59,944 nt of DNA from NCBI RefSeq assembly GCF_946404925.1, contig NZ_CAMJFM010000017.1, positions 1-59,944 of the forward strand, written 5' to 3'. The notes under the pieces were generated by a model. That model did no database searches, was not told where the DNA came from, and worked only from the letters and a program-made list of their open reading frames with translations. The stretch comes from an uncultured Prevotella sp. (GTDB lineage: Bacteria > Bacteroidota > Bacteroidia > Bacteroidales > Bacteroidaceae). A program made the position numbers and the translations under genes. Positions 8,286 to 15,930 of the stretch are shown here, one piece after another. How positions within the stretch are numbered: the first letter of the stretch is position 1; each line of letters opens with the position of its first letter.

Positions 8286-9557
8286 CTAAATAAACGTTCC
8301 CCTTGGGCCTGGGTGCCCACGCTCTATTTTGCTGAAGGCGTGCCTTATGTAGCCGTTATGACCATCTCGGTCATCATCTACAAGCGTCTTGGCTTGTCGA
8401 ATACCGACATCACCCTCTACACCTCGTGGCTCTATCTGCCTTGGGTCATTAAGCCCCTGTGGAGCCCCTTTGTTGATATGCTGCGCACCAAGCGCTGGTG
8501 GATATTAGCCATGCAGATACTGATAGCAGCAGCGTTGGCGGGTGTGGCATTCACCATTCCCGGCCCATTCTGGCTGCAAGGTTCGCTGGCGTTCTTCTGG
8601 CTGTTGGCCTTTAGCAGCGCCACCCACGATATTGCTGCCGATGGTTTCTATATGCTGGGACTTGAGCAGCACGAGCAGGCTTACTTCGTTGGAATCCGCA
8701 GTACATTCTATCGCATAGCCACCATTTTTTCTTCTGGACTGCTGGTGGGCTTGGCAGGAGTGTTGCAGGTGCTCACCCGCAGCATCGCTTACGCATGGAG
8801 CCTGGTGTTCTATCTCATTGCAGGCCTCTTCATCGCCTTGTGGCTGTACCACAGCTGGGCACTACCACGCCCCACTGAGGATAGCGACCGCATACAGAAG
8901 ACGGCCCGCGATATCGTCAACGAGTTCTGGCAGACGCTGGTCACCTTCTTCCAGAAGCCACAGGTTTGGATTGGCATCTGCTTCATGCTGTTTTATCGCA
9001 TGCCAGAGGGACTGCTGGCCAAGGTTTCGGCCCTGTTCCTGGTCGATAAGATGAGTAATGGCGGACTGGGCCTCTCTGATGTAGAGTTCGGTATGGTTCA
9101 GGGCACGGTGGGTGTCATTGGTCTCACGCTGGGTGGCATTCTGGGCGGTATCGTTGCCAGCCGCGACGGACTGAAGCGCTGGCTGTGGCCCATGGTTATG
9201 GCCATCACCATCCCCGATCTAGTTTACGTCTATCTGTCGTACGCCCTGCCATCAAGTCTGCTCATCATCAACATCTGCATCTTCCTTGAGCAGTTTGGTT
9301 ATGGTTTCGGATTCTCGGCCTATATGCTATACCTTATATATTATAGTCAGGGCGAGCACAAGACGGCCCACTATGCTCTGTGTACAGCATTCATGGCGCT
9401 GTCGATGATGATTCCAGGATTGTTTGCAGGAGCCCTGCAGGAGTCAGTAGGTTATCAAGCATTCTTCCTGATAGTGGTAGGCTGCTGCGCCATGACCTAC
9501 ATCGTCTCGTCGCTCTTGAAAATCGATCCCGAGTTCGGTAAAAAGAAAACAGAGTGA
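8283..9557 (+). CDS. ampG: AmpG-like MFS permease (muropeptide/anhydromuropeptide uptake)
   Basis: The 424-residue product is a 12-segment inner-membrane transporter of the PAT/AmpG branch of the major facilitator superfamily. It opens with the AmpG-like run WVPTLYFAEGVPY and has the cytoplasmic charged loop FVDMLRTKRW after segment 2 and SATHDIAADGF in segment 4. AmpG proteins import GlcNAc-anhydroMurNAc peptides for wall recycling. Position directly behind a SpoIID domain supports that role, since amidase-enhancer (SpoIID/LytB) and AmpG genes cluster in recycling loci of Bacteroidota. The start is ATG 8283, the last ATG in a heptamer tract. A different PAT-family substrate is possible. Confidence 0.82.
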   Translation: MLNKRSPWAWVPTLYFAEGVPYVAVMTISVIIYKRLGLSNTDITLYTSWLYLPWVIKPLWSPFVDMLRTKRWWILAMQILIAAALAGVAFTIPGPFWLQGSLAFFWLLAFSSATHDIAADGFYMLGLEQHEQAYFVGIRSTFYRIATIFSSGLLVGLAGVLQVLTRSIAYAWSLVFYLIAGLFIALWLYHSWALPRPTEDSDRIQKTARDIVNEFWQTLVTFFQKPQVWIGICFMLFYRMPEGLLAKVSALFLVDKMSNGGLGLSDVEFGMVQGTVGVIGLTLGGILGGIVASRDGLKRWLWPMVMAITIPDLVYVYLSYALPSSLLIINICIFLEQFGYGFGFSAYMLYLIYYSQGEHKTAHYALCTAFMALSMMIPGLFAGALQESVGYQAFFLIVVGCCAMTYIVSSLLKIDPEFGKKKTE

Positions 9558-9567
9558 TGTTTTTTTA

Positions 9568-9586
9568 GGCACGGATTTACGCGGCT
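9568..9586 (+). repeat. Left arm of a palindromic GGCACG-type repeat, split by the IS110 element
   Basis: These 19 bp are the exact reverse complement of 11261-11279. Both arms begin GGCACGGATT, like the two intact palindromes at 19905-19969 and 26488-26563. The simplest reading is one palindrome split by insertion of the IS between its arms. Confidence 0.85.
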
Positions 9587-9598
9587 TTAATAAATTAA

Positions 9599-9633
9599 AA
9601 ACACGGCTTAGTTGCAATGCTAAAGCCGTGTTT
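9599..9633 (+). terminator. Hairpin AAACACGGCTTA/TAAAGCCGTGTTT downstream of ampG
   Basis: A 12-bp near-perfect stem with a 10-nt loop is followed by TTTCTTCT. It could terminate ampG transcription, or be a subterminal structure of the IS110 element, since it lies just inside the interrupted palindrome. Confidence 0.5.
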
Positions 9634-9786
9634 CTTCTATGTTGCAAACCAAATAATTGGTTCATATTTTAGCATCGTTTAATCGTTTTATTACTGTTTT
9701 TACTATATTTTACATTATAACTGACAATAGATTACAGTCCAAGCACAAGAATCTTTGCTTGGCTAATTGCATAAGCAACAGGTAAG

Positions 9787-9943
9787 CCGGATCAAACTTC
9801 TATTAGATGTAGTGAGCCGTAGCCACTCATCAGATTACTTCTTCAGATCTTGGAGAATAATGCCACAATCTTTTAGAAGATGTAGTCAAATTGACTCATC
9901 AGAAACACCCGCTGTGGTCATTCTTATATGAGAAGTTTGTCCG
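9787..9943 (-). ncRNA. Candidate IS110 bridge RNA domain
   Basis: Read on the recombinase strand, CGGACAAACTTCT (9943-9931) pairs with AGAAGTTTGATCCG (9801-9788) and closes a domain of about 157 nt. Inside are two hairpins with the same stem, TCTGATGAGT ... ACTACATCT, at 9903-9878 and 9834-9805, but different tips (CAATTTG and GGCTACGGCTC). IS110 elements are known to use a noncoding bridge RNA with one loop for the target and one for the donor; two like stems with different tips fit that. The fold was found by eye; no covariation was tested. Confidence 0.6.
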
Positions 9944-9982
9944 ACTATCAAACCTGTTGATATGCATTTCTGTAGATAATCC

Positions 9983-11050
9983 CTAAGGTTGCACATAAGC
10001 CTTCTGATTCTTCAGGACAGCATATGCCTTGCACGCTAACTTTCTCGCCACCTTGATAATGGCTCTCGGCGGGCTCATACACTGGCAGCATTTAGAATAA
10101 TAGCTGGCTAATTCACAATCGCGCTGAATGGCGACCCAGCTTGATTCTACCACCAGAGGGCCCAGTTGTTTATTTCCTCTGAATGTCTTTTCGCCATTCG
10201 TTTTCTTCTCGCCTGAGTCATGACAAGTAGGTATAAGTCCTAACATCGACACAAATTTCCTTTCATTTGGAAAACGCATAATATTATTGTCAAACTCCGT
10301 CAACATGGTCATAGCCATAATTAAGCCGAAACCTGGAACAGATGTCAGCAAGTCGAAGTTGTCCTTGTACTTCTCTGTCATGCTAAGACGCCTGATCTCT
10401 CGAGTAACCGTCAAAATTACTTTTCTCGTATTCTCTACTTGCTCACAGAGCAGAGCGAGCGTTAGTTTCTCTTCCGACAGCAGCTCCACCTCTTCACGTA
10501 ACCATTGCATGAAATTACGAGACCAGTGGGTGCGACTGTTTAAGAATCGCTTAGGATATATCACACCTTGCGTATACAATAGGTGCTTCGTCCTGTTCTT
10601 CTGGCGAGATAGATCCTTGATGAAACGTTGACGTAGACGCATTAGGTTTGTATCGTCCATGAAGCGCTTGTCCTTGATGTAAATACCTGTCAGTTCTCCA
10701 CGCTTCAGTGACCAGGCGATCTTCTCAGAGTCAACAGCATCTGTCTTCATGGCCTTCTCCTTACCTGTTGTAGGAATATCAGCAGCATTAACCACTATGT
10801 TTTCAATTCCATACTCTGTAAGTGCGTAATGGACAGAAAATCCGCAGAAACCTGCCTCATAGGCAGATTTGAAATGTGCCTCAGGGAATTTCTTGTTCAG
10901 TCTTTCAAAGAGCTCTCTTGCATCAGCATGCTGTGCAAATGAATACTTGTAACCGCTTTCAGTAAGCGTTGTTACGTGCCAAGTTTTCAAATGTACGTCG
11001 ATTCCGACGAAAATATTTTGTCCTTTAAAGGAAATGTTGTACTTTTGCAT
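9983..11050 (-). CDS. IS110-family DEDD recombinase/transposase
   Basis: The 355-residue protein has the RuvC-like N-terminal domain (VGIDVH with D18, YEAGFCG with E65, and KTDAVDSEKIA with D104 and D107), giving the DEDD set, and a C-terminal Transposase_20 domain with LTSVPGFGLI and RGNKQLGPLVVESSW. These enzymes move the IS through a circular intermediate directed by a bridge RNA. I place the start at MQKYNISFKG (11050) because the promoter's -7 box at 11096-11103 would start transcription downstream of the earlier in-frame ATG at 11098. The gene appears intact, with no frameshift, so the element may be active. Confidence 0.93.
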   Translation of the reverse strand: MQKYNISFKGQNIFVGIDVHLKTWHVTTLTESGYKYSFAQHADARELFERLNKKFPEAHFKSAYEAGFCGFSVHYALTEYGIENIVVNAADIPTTGKEKAMKTDAVDSEKIAWSLKRGELTGIYIKDKRFMDDTNLMRLRQRFIKDLSRQKNRTKHLLYTQGVIYPKRFLNSRTHWSRNFMQWLREEVELLSEEKLTLALLCEQVENTRKVILTVTREIRRLSMTEKYKDNFDLLTSVPGFGLIMAMTMLTEFDNNIMRFPNERKFVSMLGLIPTCHDSGEKKTNGEKTFRGNKQLGPLVVESSWVAIQRDCELASYYSKCCQCMSPPRAIIKVARKLACKAYAVLKNQKAYVQP

Positions 11051-11095
11051 ACGGTACGATTTTAATTGTGAATGTAATTTGTTTGTTAGCACTTG

Positions 11096-11126
11096 CAAAT
11101 ATACAAACCAATTATTATCGTACCAA
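11096..11126 (-). promoter_or_regulatory. Promoter of the IS110 recombinase gene
   Basis: On the minus strand TTGG (11126-11123), a 19-nt spacer and TATATTTG (11103-11096) match the Bacteroidota -33/-7 consensus. It decides the recombinase start: the ATG at 11098 would lie upstream of the transcription start. Confidence 0.75.
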
Positions 11127-11161
11127 CTTTTTCCTCTATAAAACTATGAAAAACACACCGA

Positions 11162-11195
11162 GGGGCTGCCTAACGGCAGGGGGCTCGCAGCCCCC
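11162..11195. other. GC-rich alternative hairpins in the IS110 upstream flank
   Basis: GGGGGCT-CGC-AGCCCCC (11179-11195) and CTGCC-TAAC-GGCAG (11166-11179) are adjacent perfect stems, while GGGGCTGC (11162-11169) also pairs perfectly with GCAGCCCC (11187-11194). The folds exclude each other. The GC content is far above the surrounding IS. It may shield the recombinase gene from outside transcription or be part of an end structure. Confidence 0.6.
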
Positions 11196-11260
11196 GAGAG
11201 TGAATTCAATAGCCGGACATATCTGTTAGCGACTGCAAACATAGTAACTTTTATAAAAAG

Positions 11261-11279
11261 AGCCGCGTAAATCCGTGCC
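11261..11279 (-). repeat. Right arm of the GGCACG-type palindrome split by the IS110 element
   Basis: The arm is the perfect 19-bp reverse complement of 9568-9586, and its last base lies 6 bp from the stop codon of the serine acetyltransferase gene. Confidence 0.85.
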
Positions 11280-11285
11280 TAAAAA

Positions 11286-12209
11286 CTAAATCCCTGCTCC
11301 ATCCTGGAATCCGGCATCTATCGCCTTCGACTGAAGGATGCGCGAGTTTGGCGGAACGCTATGCGTGAGCCAGATGTTACCACCTATGGTTGAATCGTGG
11401 CCGATGGTGATGCGACCTAATATCGAGGCATTAGAGTAAACCGTTACGTTGTCCTCGATAATCGGGTGGCGAGGCACATTCAGCATGTTTCCATTTTCAT
11501 CGTACTTAAAGCTCTTGGCACCCAGCGTCACACCCTGATACAGCGTCACGTGGTTACCTATGATGGTGGTCTCGCCTATCACCACACCCGTGCCGTGGTC
11601 TATGGCAAAGTACTCGCCAATCTGCGCGCCTGGGTGGATGTCGATACCCGTCTTTGAGTGAGCCAGCTCTGTGATGATGCGTGGGATGACGGGTACTTCA
11701 AGCTGATGCAGCTTATGAGCCACACGATAGTGCGTCATCGTGTTCATCGATGGATAGCAGAATATCACCTCGCCATAGTTGGGCGCAGCGGGGTCGTTGT
11801 CAAACATCGCCTGTATATCGGTATACAGCAGTCGCTTTATTTCTGGCAGCGCATCGATAAACGCCAGTGCCTTCTGCTCAGCTATGCCATACACCTGATC
11901 CTTGGTGCGCTCGCCCTCGCAGTGCTCGCAGAACTGCAGTCCGTGGGCTATCTGCTTGGTCAGCAACTTGGCCAGCTCCTCCATCGCCACACCTATATGG
12001 TATGCGCGTATGGCCTCATCGGGCTGTCGCTTCTCAAAATAGTCGGGGAAAATAATATTCTTCACCAGCGCCACTATGCGCTTCACCATCTCTACCGATG
12101 GCAGTGGAGCCACGGTGGCTGGCATCATGCTCACCTCGCTATCAGTCTGTTTCGACAGCTCCGCCACGTTCCTACGCAGCGTCTCGTTTATCTTAGCTTT
12201 GTCCATCAT
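11286..12209 (-). CDS. cysE: Serine O-acetyltransferase
   Basis: The enzyme makes O-acetylserine from serine and acetyl-CoA, the first step of cysteine synthesis, in the cytoplasm. The 307-residue protein has the alpha-helical N-terminal SATase region (about 1-185), then left-handed beta-helix hexapeptide repeats including IDIHPGAQIGEYFAIDHGTG with the catalytic histidines in this region, and GETTIIGNHVTLYQGVTLG. It is longer than E. coli CysE (273) but typical of EpsC-like forms in Bacteroidota. Either of two adjacent ATGs could start it. It stands alone, with a -7 box at 12239-12246, and converges on ampG across the IS. Confidence 0.93.
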   Translation of the reverse strand: MMDKAKINETLRRNVAELSKQTDSEVSMMPATVAPLPSVEMVKRIVALVKNIIFPDYFEKRQPDEAIRAYHIGVAMEELAKLLTKQIAHGLQFCEHCEGERTKDQVYGIAEQKALAFIDALPEIKRLLYTDIQAMFDNDPAAPNYGEVIFCYPSMNTMTHYRVAHKLHQLEVPVIPRIITELAHSKTGIDIHPGAQIGEYFAIDHGTGVVIGETTIIGNHVTLYQGVTLGAKSFKYDENGNMLNVPRHPIIEDNVTVYSNASILGRITIGHDSTIGGNIWLTHSVPPNSRILQSKAIDAGFQDGAGI

Positions 12210-12238
12210 CTTTCAGCCGATTAATTAAATCACCGCCG

Positions 12239-12246
12239 CAAAGGTA
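12239..12246 (-). promoter_or_regulatory. -7 box (TACCTTTG) of cysE
   Basis: TACCTTTG on the minus strand lies 29 nt upstream of the cysE ATG in the short gap to the next gene. Confidence 0.6.
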
Positions 12247-12286
12247 GTGCAAATTGAGCGAAAATCCAAAGAAAAATCCATTTTTT

Positions 12287-14314
12287 TCAACTTACTCGCA
12301 AACATAGCATCGTCAGGTCGTCGTTAGGCTCGGCCCCGGCTCGGTGCTCTTCCACCCGCTCTGTCATCGTCTCCACCACCTGCTTTGCCGTATCAAAGTG
12401 CGTGTCGCGCAGTATCTCCAGCAGCTTCTCTTCGCCAAACTGGTGCTGTTCCGCGTCTTCGGCCTCGTTCAGTCCGTCGGTGTATATAAACAGCGCGCGG
12501 CCCTTGGTGCTCTCCATCTCCTCGCCCTTATAGTCCATGTCGGGAAATAAGCCTATAGGCGCATTGGGCTCCATCTGCAGGAAGTCGCCCTGATTGTTGC
12601 CACCGCCTATCACTGGCGGATTGTGTCCCGCATTACAGTAATACAGGTGTCCGTTCTCCATATTCAGCATACCGATGAACATGGTCACAAACATGCCGTT
12701 CACGTTGTCCTCGCCCGATAGCTCTGCGTTCATGTGGTTGCATATCTCCGCTGGCATCAGGCCCTGATTGGCCATCGTGCGGAACAGTCGCGTGGCCTGC
12801 GCCATAAACAGCGATGCCGGCACGCCCTTACCACTCACGTCGCCCACGGCAAAGTACAGGTTGTGGCCGTTAATCACGTAGCCATACAGGTCGCCGCCCA
12901 CCTCCTTGGCTGGCATCATCTTGGCATACAGGTCTAGTCCCTCGTATTCGGGGAATGTGCTTGGCACCATACTCATCTGTATGTCGCGGGCAATTCTCAG
13001 CTCACTCTCTATGCGCTCCTGCTGCGCCTTCATCTCGGCCATACGCTTGGCAGCGCGCCTGCGGAACAGTGTGTAGACTATAAAGAACGCCGTTATCAGC
13101 ACCAGCGCCACCGCCAGAGCCAGAAATCGCTGTCGGTTCAGTCCTATCTGCTGTCGGGCTATCTCCTCGTCCTTCTTCTTCGTCTCGTAGATGGCGGCAA
13201 ACTTGGCAGCCTCGCTCTCTTTCAGCCTTGTTATCGCCGAGTCCACATAGTTCAGCGCAGCTGTTCCTGCAGCCAGTGTCGAGTCAATGCGCCCTGCCTT
13301 CAGGTTCGCCTCGTATTTATCCTGCATCATATAGAAGTAGTCTACCGATGGCTCCACCCTCATCTCAGCGATAAAGTCGTCCAGCGCCTGGAAGTATTCG
13401 GCCGATTTGGCGTACTTTTTCGCCCTTTTCAGATACACCGCAGCCTTCACCCTTCCCGTGTTCGATTTGGAGTATTCCGTCTTCTCGAATTCCTTAAAAA
13501 ACTTGTCGGCCTCCTTGCGGTTGTTCAGTCCCATCGCCACCATAGCATGTCCTATCAGCGCAAATCCCCTCACATTGTCCACATAGTGTGCAGGTGCAGT
13601 CCCGTGGTTCAACATCTTTTGTAGCATCGTATCCGTTCGGGCCAGCCACACGGCCGCCTTCTCGTACTCCTTATTCGTTTCGTACACAAAGGCTACGTTC
13701 TTGGCACACATGGCGCAGTTAAACGGCCCCACCCACGATGTATCGGCCTCTACCTGTTTCAAGATGGCGCGATAGGAGTTGTCGAACGATTCGGCCGCAT
13801 CCTTTTTCTTTCCCAGATAGCTCTGGCTGGTACCCAGATACAAGTGCAGCATCATTTCCGATCCGCTGGCGCTTGCTCTAAAATCTTCCGGCATATTCAG
13901 CGTCTTCAGCTCTTCTATCATGGGCAGAGCTATTTGCAGCACCGCATCATGATCTCTTCGCAGCCCAAGTATCTGCACCAGTCCGCTCACGCAGGCCAGG
14001 CGCGACACGCTGTCCTTCCAGTAGGTAGGCACACAGCTGTCTATGGCATATCTGAACCATCGCTCAGCCTCGCCCAACTTATATAGCTGCACATACGTCT
14101 GTCCCTTATACTCTGCTGCTTCCAGCTTTGTCAGTTCGCCAATTGCTATCAAGCTGTCCTGGATTTCAAACAGCCTTGTTGTGTCCAGTTTCAGTATCTG
14201 CTGCACCATCAGGTGGTCGTTTTCCAGAATCTTCGTCAAGTCCATTTCCTGCTTTTTCTCGCACGCAGTCAACCCCACCAGTAGCACCACAAATATATAC
14301 GCTAGTTTCTTCAT
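12287..14314 (-). CDS. SpoIIE/RsbU-type PP2C phosphatase lipoprotein with TPR-like sensor region
   Basis: This 675-residue protein starts at MKKLAYIFVV (14314), a signal peptide ending in the lipobox LTAC. Residues about 25-375 are helical, TPR-like repeats outside the membrane. A transmembrane segment near residue 400 (LALAVALVLITAFFIVYTLF) is followed by a coiled coil and a PP2C/SpoIIE domain with GGDLYGYV and FAVGDVSGKGVPASLF, the metal-binding aspartate motifs. Such enzymes dephosphorylate anti-anti-sigma or other serine-phosphoproteins, so it likely relays an envelope signal to the cytoplasm. No partner switch genes are adjacent. Both a lipobox and a TM would anchor it twice. A longer start 13 codons upstream is less likely. 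Confidence 0.85.
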   Translation of the reverse strand: MKKLAYIFVVLLVGLTACEKKQEMDLTKILENDHLMVQQILKLDTTRLFEIQDSLIAIGELTKLEAAEYKGQTYVQLYKLGEAERWFRYAIDSCVPTYWKDSVSRLACVSGLVQILGLRRDHDAVLQIALPMIEELKTLNMPEDFRASASGSEMMLHLYLGTSQSYLGKKKDAAESFDNSYRAILKQVEADTSWVGPFNCAMCAKNVAFVYETNKEYEKAAVWLARTDTMLQKMLNHGTAPAHYVDNVRGFALIGHAMVAMGLNNRKEADKFFKEFEKTEYSKSNTGRVKAAVYLKRAKKYAKSAEYFQALDDFIAEMRVEPSVDYFYMMQDKYEANLKAGRIDSTLAAGTAALNYVDSAITRLKESEAAKFAAIYETKKKDEEIARQQIGLNRQRFLALAVALVLITAFFIVYTLFRRRAAKRMAEMKAQQERIESELRIARDIQMSMVPSTFPEYEGLDLYAKMMPAKEVGGDLYGYVINGHNLYFAVGDVSGKGVPASLFMAQATRLFRTMANQGLMPAEICNHMNAELSGEDNVNGMFVTMFIGMLNMENGHLYYCNAGHNPPVIGGGNNQGDFLQMEPNAPIGLFPDMDYKGEEMESTKGRALFIYTDGLNEAEDAEQHQFGEEKLLEILRDTHFDTAKQVVETMTERVEEHRAGAEPNDDLTMLCLRVS

Positions 14315-14402
14315 TGTCAAAATGTCTTTAGGGTTAATAAATTGTTTTAGCATTGTTCACCCAACAAAAATACATGTATTGCATTTTCTCATAATGCATG
14401 TG

Positions 14403-14433
14403 CAAAGTTACATATTTTATATGTAACTACAAA
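14403..14433 (-). promoter_or_regulatory. Promoter of the SpoIIE-type phosphatase gene
   Basis: TTTG (14433-14430), a 19-nt spacer and TAACTTTG (14410-14403) on the minus strand form a full consensus promoter about 90 nt upstream of the start. Confidence 0.8.
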
Positions 14434-14509
14434 ATTATTTGTTAAGTATTTTAGTTAAACAATATTAAACAAAAAAACGAAAGGCAAAAGTTCTAGGGAA
14501 GTACAACCT

Positions 14510-14745
14510 GCATAACATGCATATCAACATAACAACATAACATGAACTATATGAGACAGGAGGGGTAATGACGGAGGGAGGGGAGTTTAGCGGAGACAAG
14601 AGAAAGAGAATATTATTATAATATAATATATTATATTAATATTATATATATTATAATATATATAATATTAAAGATTAAGAGCCATGCCCTAAGCAATGGT
14701 AAACACAACCCATGTTATGCTGTTATGTTGATATGCCTGTTATGC
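14510..14745. repeat. 35-bp inverted repeat flanking an AT-rich core (MITE- or hairpin-like)
   Basis: The arms 14510-14544 and 14711-14745 are inverted copies with 33 of 35 positions matching, each with CATAACA motifs. The 166 bp between them hold a purine-rich stretch and about 70 bp of almost pure A/T (14608-14675) that is itself highly self-complementary. No gene is seen. This occupies the centre of the gene-poor stretch 14440-15000; the rest of that stretch has a small perfect hairpin TTCGTGG-A-CCACGAA (14810-14824) and an orphan promoter. Confidence 0.85.
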
Positions 14746-14876
14746 CCTTGTGTACGAACACCCACTTCACGAGGCACAAAATTACGGATATCTGGCCAAG
14801 AAATTACGGTTCGTGGACCACGAAGTGGTAGTGCGTTAGAGTTAATATGTTTTAACGAATTATTTTGACAAAATAT

Positions 14877-14907
14877 TTGGTAGTTTCAAAATTTCTTCGT
14901 ACCTTTG
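14877..14907 (+). promoter_or_regulatory. Orphan consensus promoter pointing into a gene end
   Basis: TTGG (14877-14880), a 19-nt spacer and TACCTTTG (14900-14907) form a strong promoter on the plus strand. The only ORF behind it is the 28-codon frame at 15003, which runs antisense into the histidine kinase gene. Confidence 0.75.
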
Positions 14908-15002
14908 CACTCGCATTCAAGAAGATGCGAACGCAAGTAAAGGTGTCAATCATGAGAGGCAAATAACTTTAGTAATTAACCCATCAAAAACATCAACAAG
15001 TT

Positions 15003-15089
15003 ATGGTAAAGTATTTATCTATTGAGGCAGAACAAGCAATTATACCCCCTTCTTCTTGTCGCGGAGGCGGCAGGGGAAGTAGACGGTGA
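15003..15089 (+). pseudogene. 28-codon ORF, possibly the remnant 5' end of a lost gene
   Basis: ATG at 15003 follows a strong promoter and a leader of about 90 nt. The first 13 codons (MVKYLSIEAEQAI) look like ordinary protein coding, but the rest overlaps the 3' end of the histidine kinase on the other strand and reads as low-complexity Gly/Arg. It may be the start of a gene whose body was deleted, or a real small protein. I do not recognise it. Confidence 0.35.
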
Positions 15090-15867
15090 CGGTGGTGCCC
15101 TTGCCCTCCTCGGACTTGAGCGAGATTTCGCCATTCATGCCGTCGACGATAGCTTTACAAATAGACAGGCCCAAGCCAGAGTTCTTGTTGAACATGTTGA
15201 GCGCCTCATCGCCCTGAAGCACGTTTGAGATATTGCCATGGAACTTCTGTGGAATACCATCGCCAGTATCGATGATGCTGACCTGAAGACCATCGCGCTC
15301 GGCCTCGTAATTGATACAGATAGAGCCCTCGGTGGTGTGGCGAATGGCATTCTGCAACAGGTGCATCATGAGCTGATACATGAGGTTGGTATCGAGCGTA
15401 CCCTTGCAATGAGGCGACAACTTGCTGCGCACAAATACCGACACGTTAGGCGACGCATCGCGCTGGGCCTCACGACGATAGCTGGCCATGAGCTCGGCCA
15501 GATTTACCTCGATAAGGGTGAAGGTCTGCACACCACTCTCGAAACTAGAAAGCTCGAGCAGCTGCGAGATAAAATACATGAGCTGATTGCCATCCTTGTT
15601 GATCTGAGTGAGCGAATCGGTAAGTTGCTCGGCCTTGGTATTCTCTACCCCCGTGGCGAGCAGATCGTTACTCTTGGAAATGATGTTGTTGAGGGGATTA
15701 CGCAGCGCATTGCTGACGTTGGCAAGAAACACCGTCTTGATATGCTCGGAACGACGCGCACGATCGACCTCCTTATGCAACAACGTAAGATAATACTTAC
15801 GAAATACATAAAAACCAGCTGCCCCAACCAGCAACAAAAGTACAATGATAATCTGCCAAATATCCAT
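15040..15867 (-). CDS. Membrane histidine-kinase-like protein lacking the phosphoacceptor histidine
   Basis: The 275-residue protein starts at MDIWQIIIVL (15867), has one transmembrane segment (about 4-22), a short coiled region, a DHp-like segment and an HATPase domain. The H-box aligns as FLANVSNALRNPLNNI, where kinases of this type have S-H-E-I/L-R-T-P-L; residue 53 is Asn instead of His. The ATP-binding parts look intact (N-box LLQNAIRHT, G1 DTGDGIP, G2 NSGLGLSICKAI). It has no periplasmic sensor and no adjacent response regulator. It may phosphorylate nothing on itself and instead bind or regulate another kinase. The -7 box at 15898-15905 rules out a longer start. Confidence 0.85.
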   Translation of the reverse strand: MDIWQIIIVLLLLVGAAGFYVFRKYYLTLLHKEVDRARRSEHIKTVFLANVSNALRNPLNNIISKSNDLLATGVENTKAEQLTDSLTQINKDGNQLMYFISQLLELSSFESGVQTFTLIEVNLAELMASYRREAQRDASPNVSVFVRSKLSPHCKGTLDTNLMYQLMMHLLQNAIRHTTEGSICINYEAERDGLQVSIIDTGDGIPQKFHGNISNVLQGDEALNMFNKNSGLGLSICKAIVDGMNGEISLKSEEGKGTTVTVYFPCRLRDKKKGV

Positions 15868-15897
15868 AGGTGTAGTAATTATATAAAAATCCAGGTG

Positions 15898-15905
15898 CAA
15901 AGATA
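15898..15905 (-). promoter_or_regulatory. -7 box (TATCTTTG) of the histidine-kinase-like gene
   Basis: TATCTTTG on the minus strand overlaps the in-frame ATG at 15900, so translation must start further in, at 15867. Confidence 0.65.
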
Positions 15906-15930
15906 CGCAATAATAACATAGGATGAAACA

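Larger units (their letters stand above)
9590..11258 (-). mobile_element. IS110-family insertion sequence (boundaries approximate)
   Basis: The element holds one DEDD recombinase gene (9983-11050, minus strand) with noncoding flanks of about 390 nt downstream and 200 nt upstream. Neither obvious terminal inverted repeats nor a target duplication is seen, as expected for IS110. The limits are set only by the arms of the palindrome it interrupts, so each end is uncertain by tens of bases. The downstream flank carries a folded RNA domain (9787-9943). A long 3' noncoding flank with the RNA fits the IS1111-like subgroup better than IS110 sensu stricto, where the RNA lies upstream of the gene. Confidence 0.85.

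Noticed and set aside
9599..9633. The hairpin as the left end of the IS
   Set aside because: It has no matching partner at the right end, and it also fits a terminator for ampG, so it does not define the boundary.
9805..9834. The tip GGCTACGGCTC as a guide matching the palindrome arm (shared CGGCTC)
   Set aside because: Six bases of identity are too few to claim a guide-target match by eye; other IS copies are needed.
11051..11098. Earlier start of the IS110 recombinase at 11098
   Set aside because: The -7 box at 11096-11103 overlaps that ATG, and the added residues do not belong to the family.
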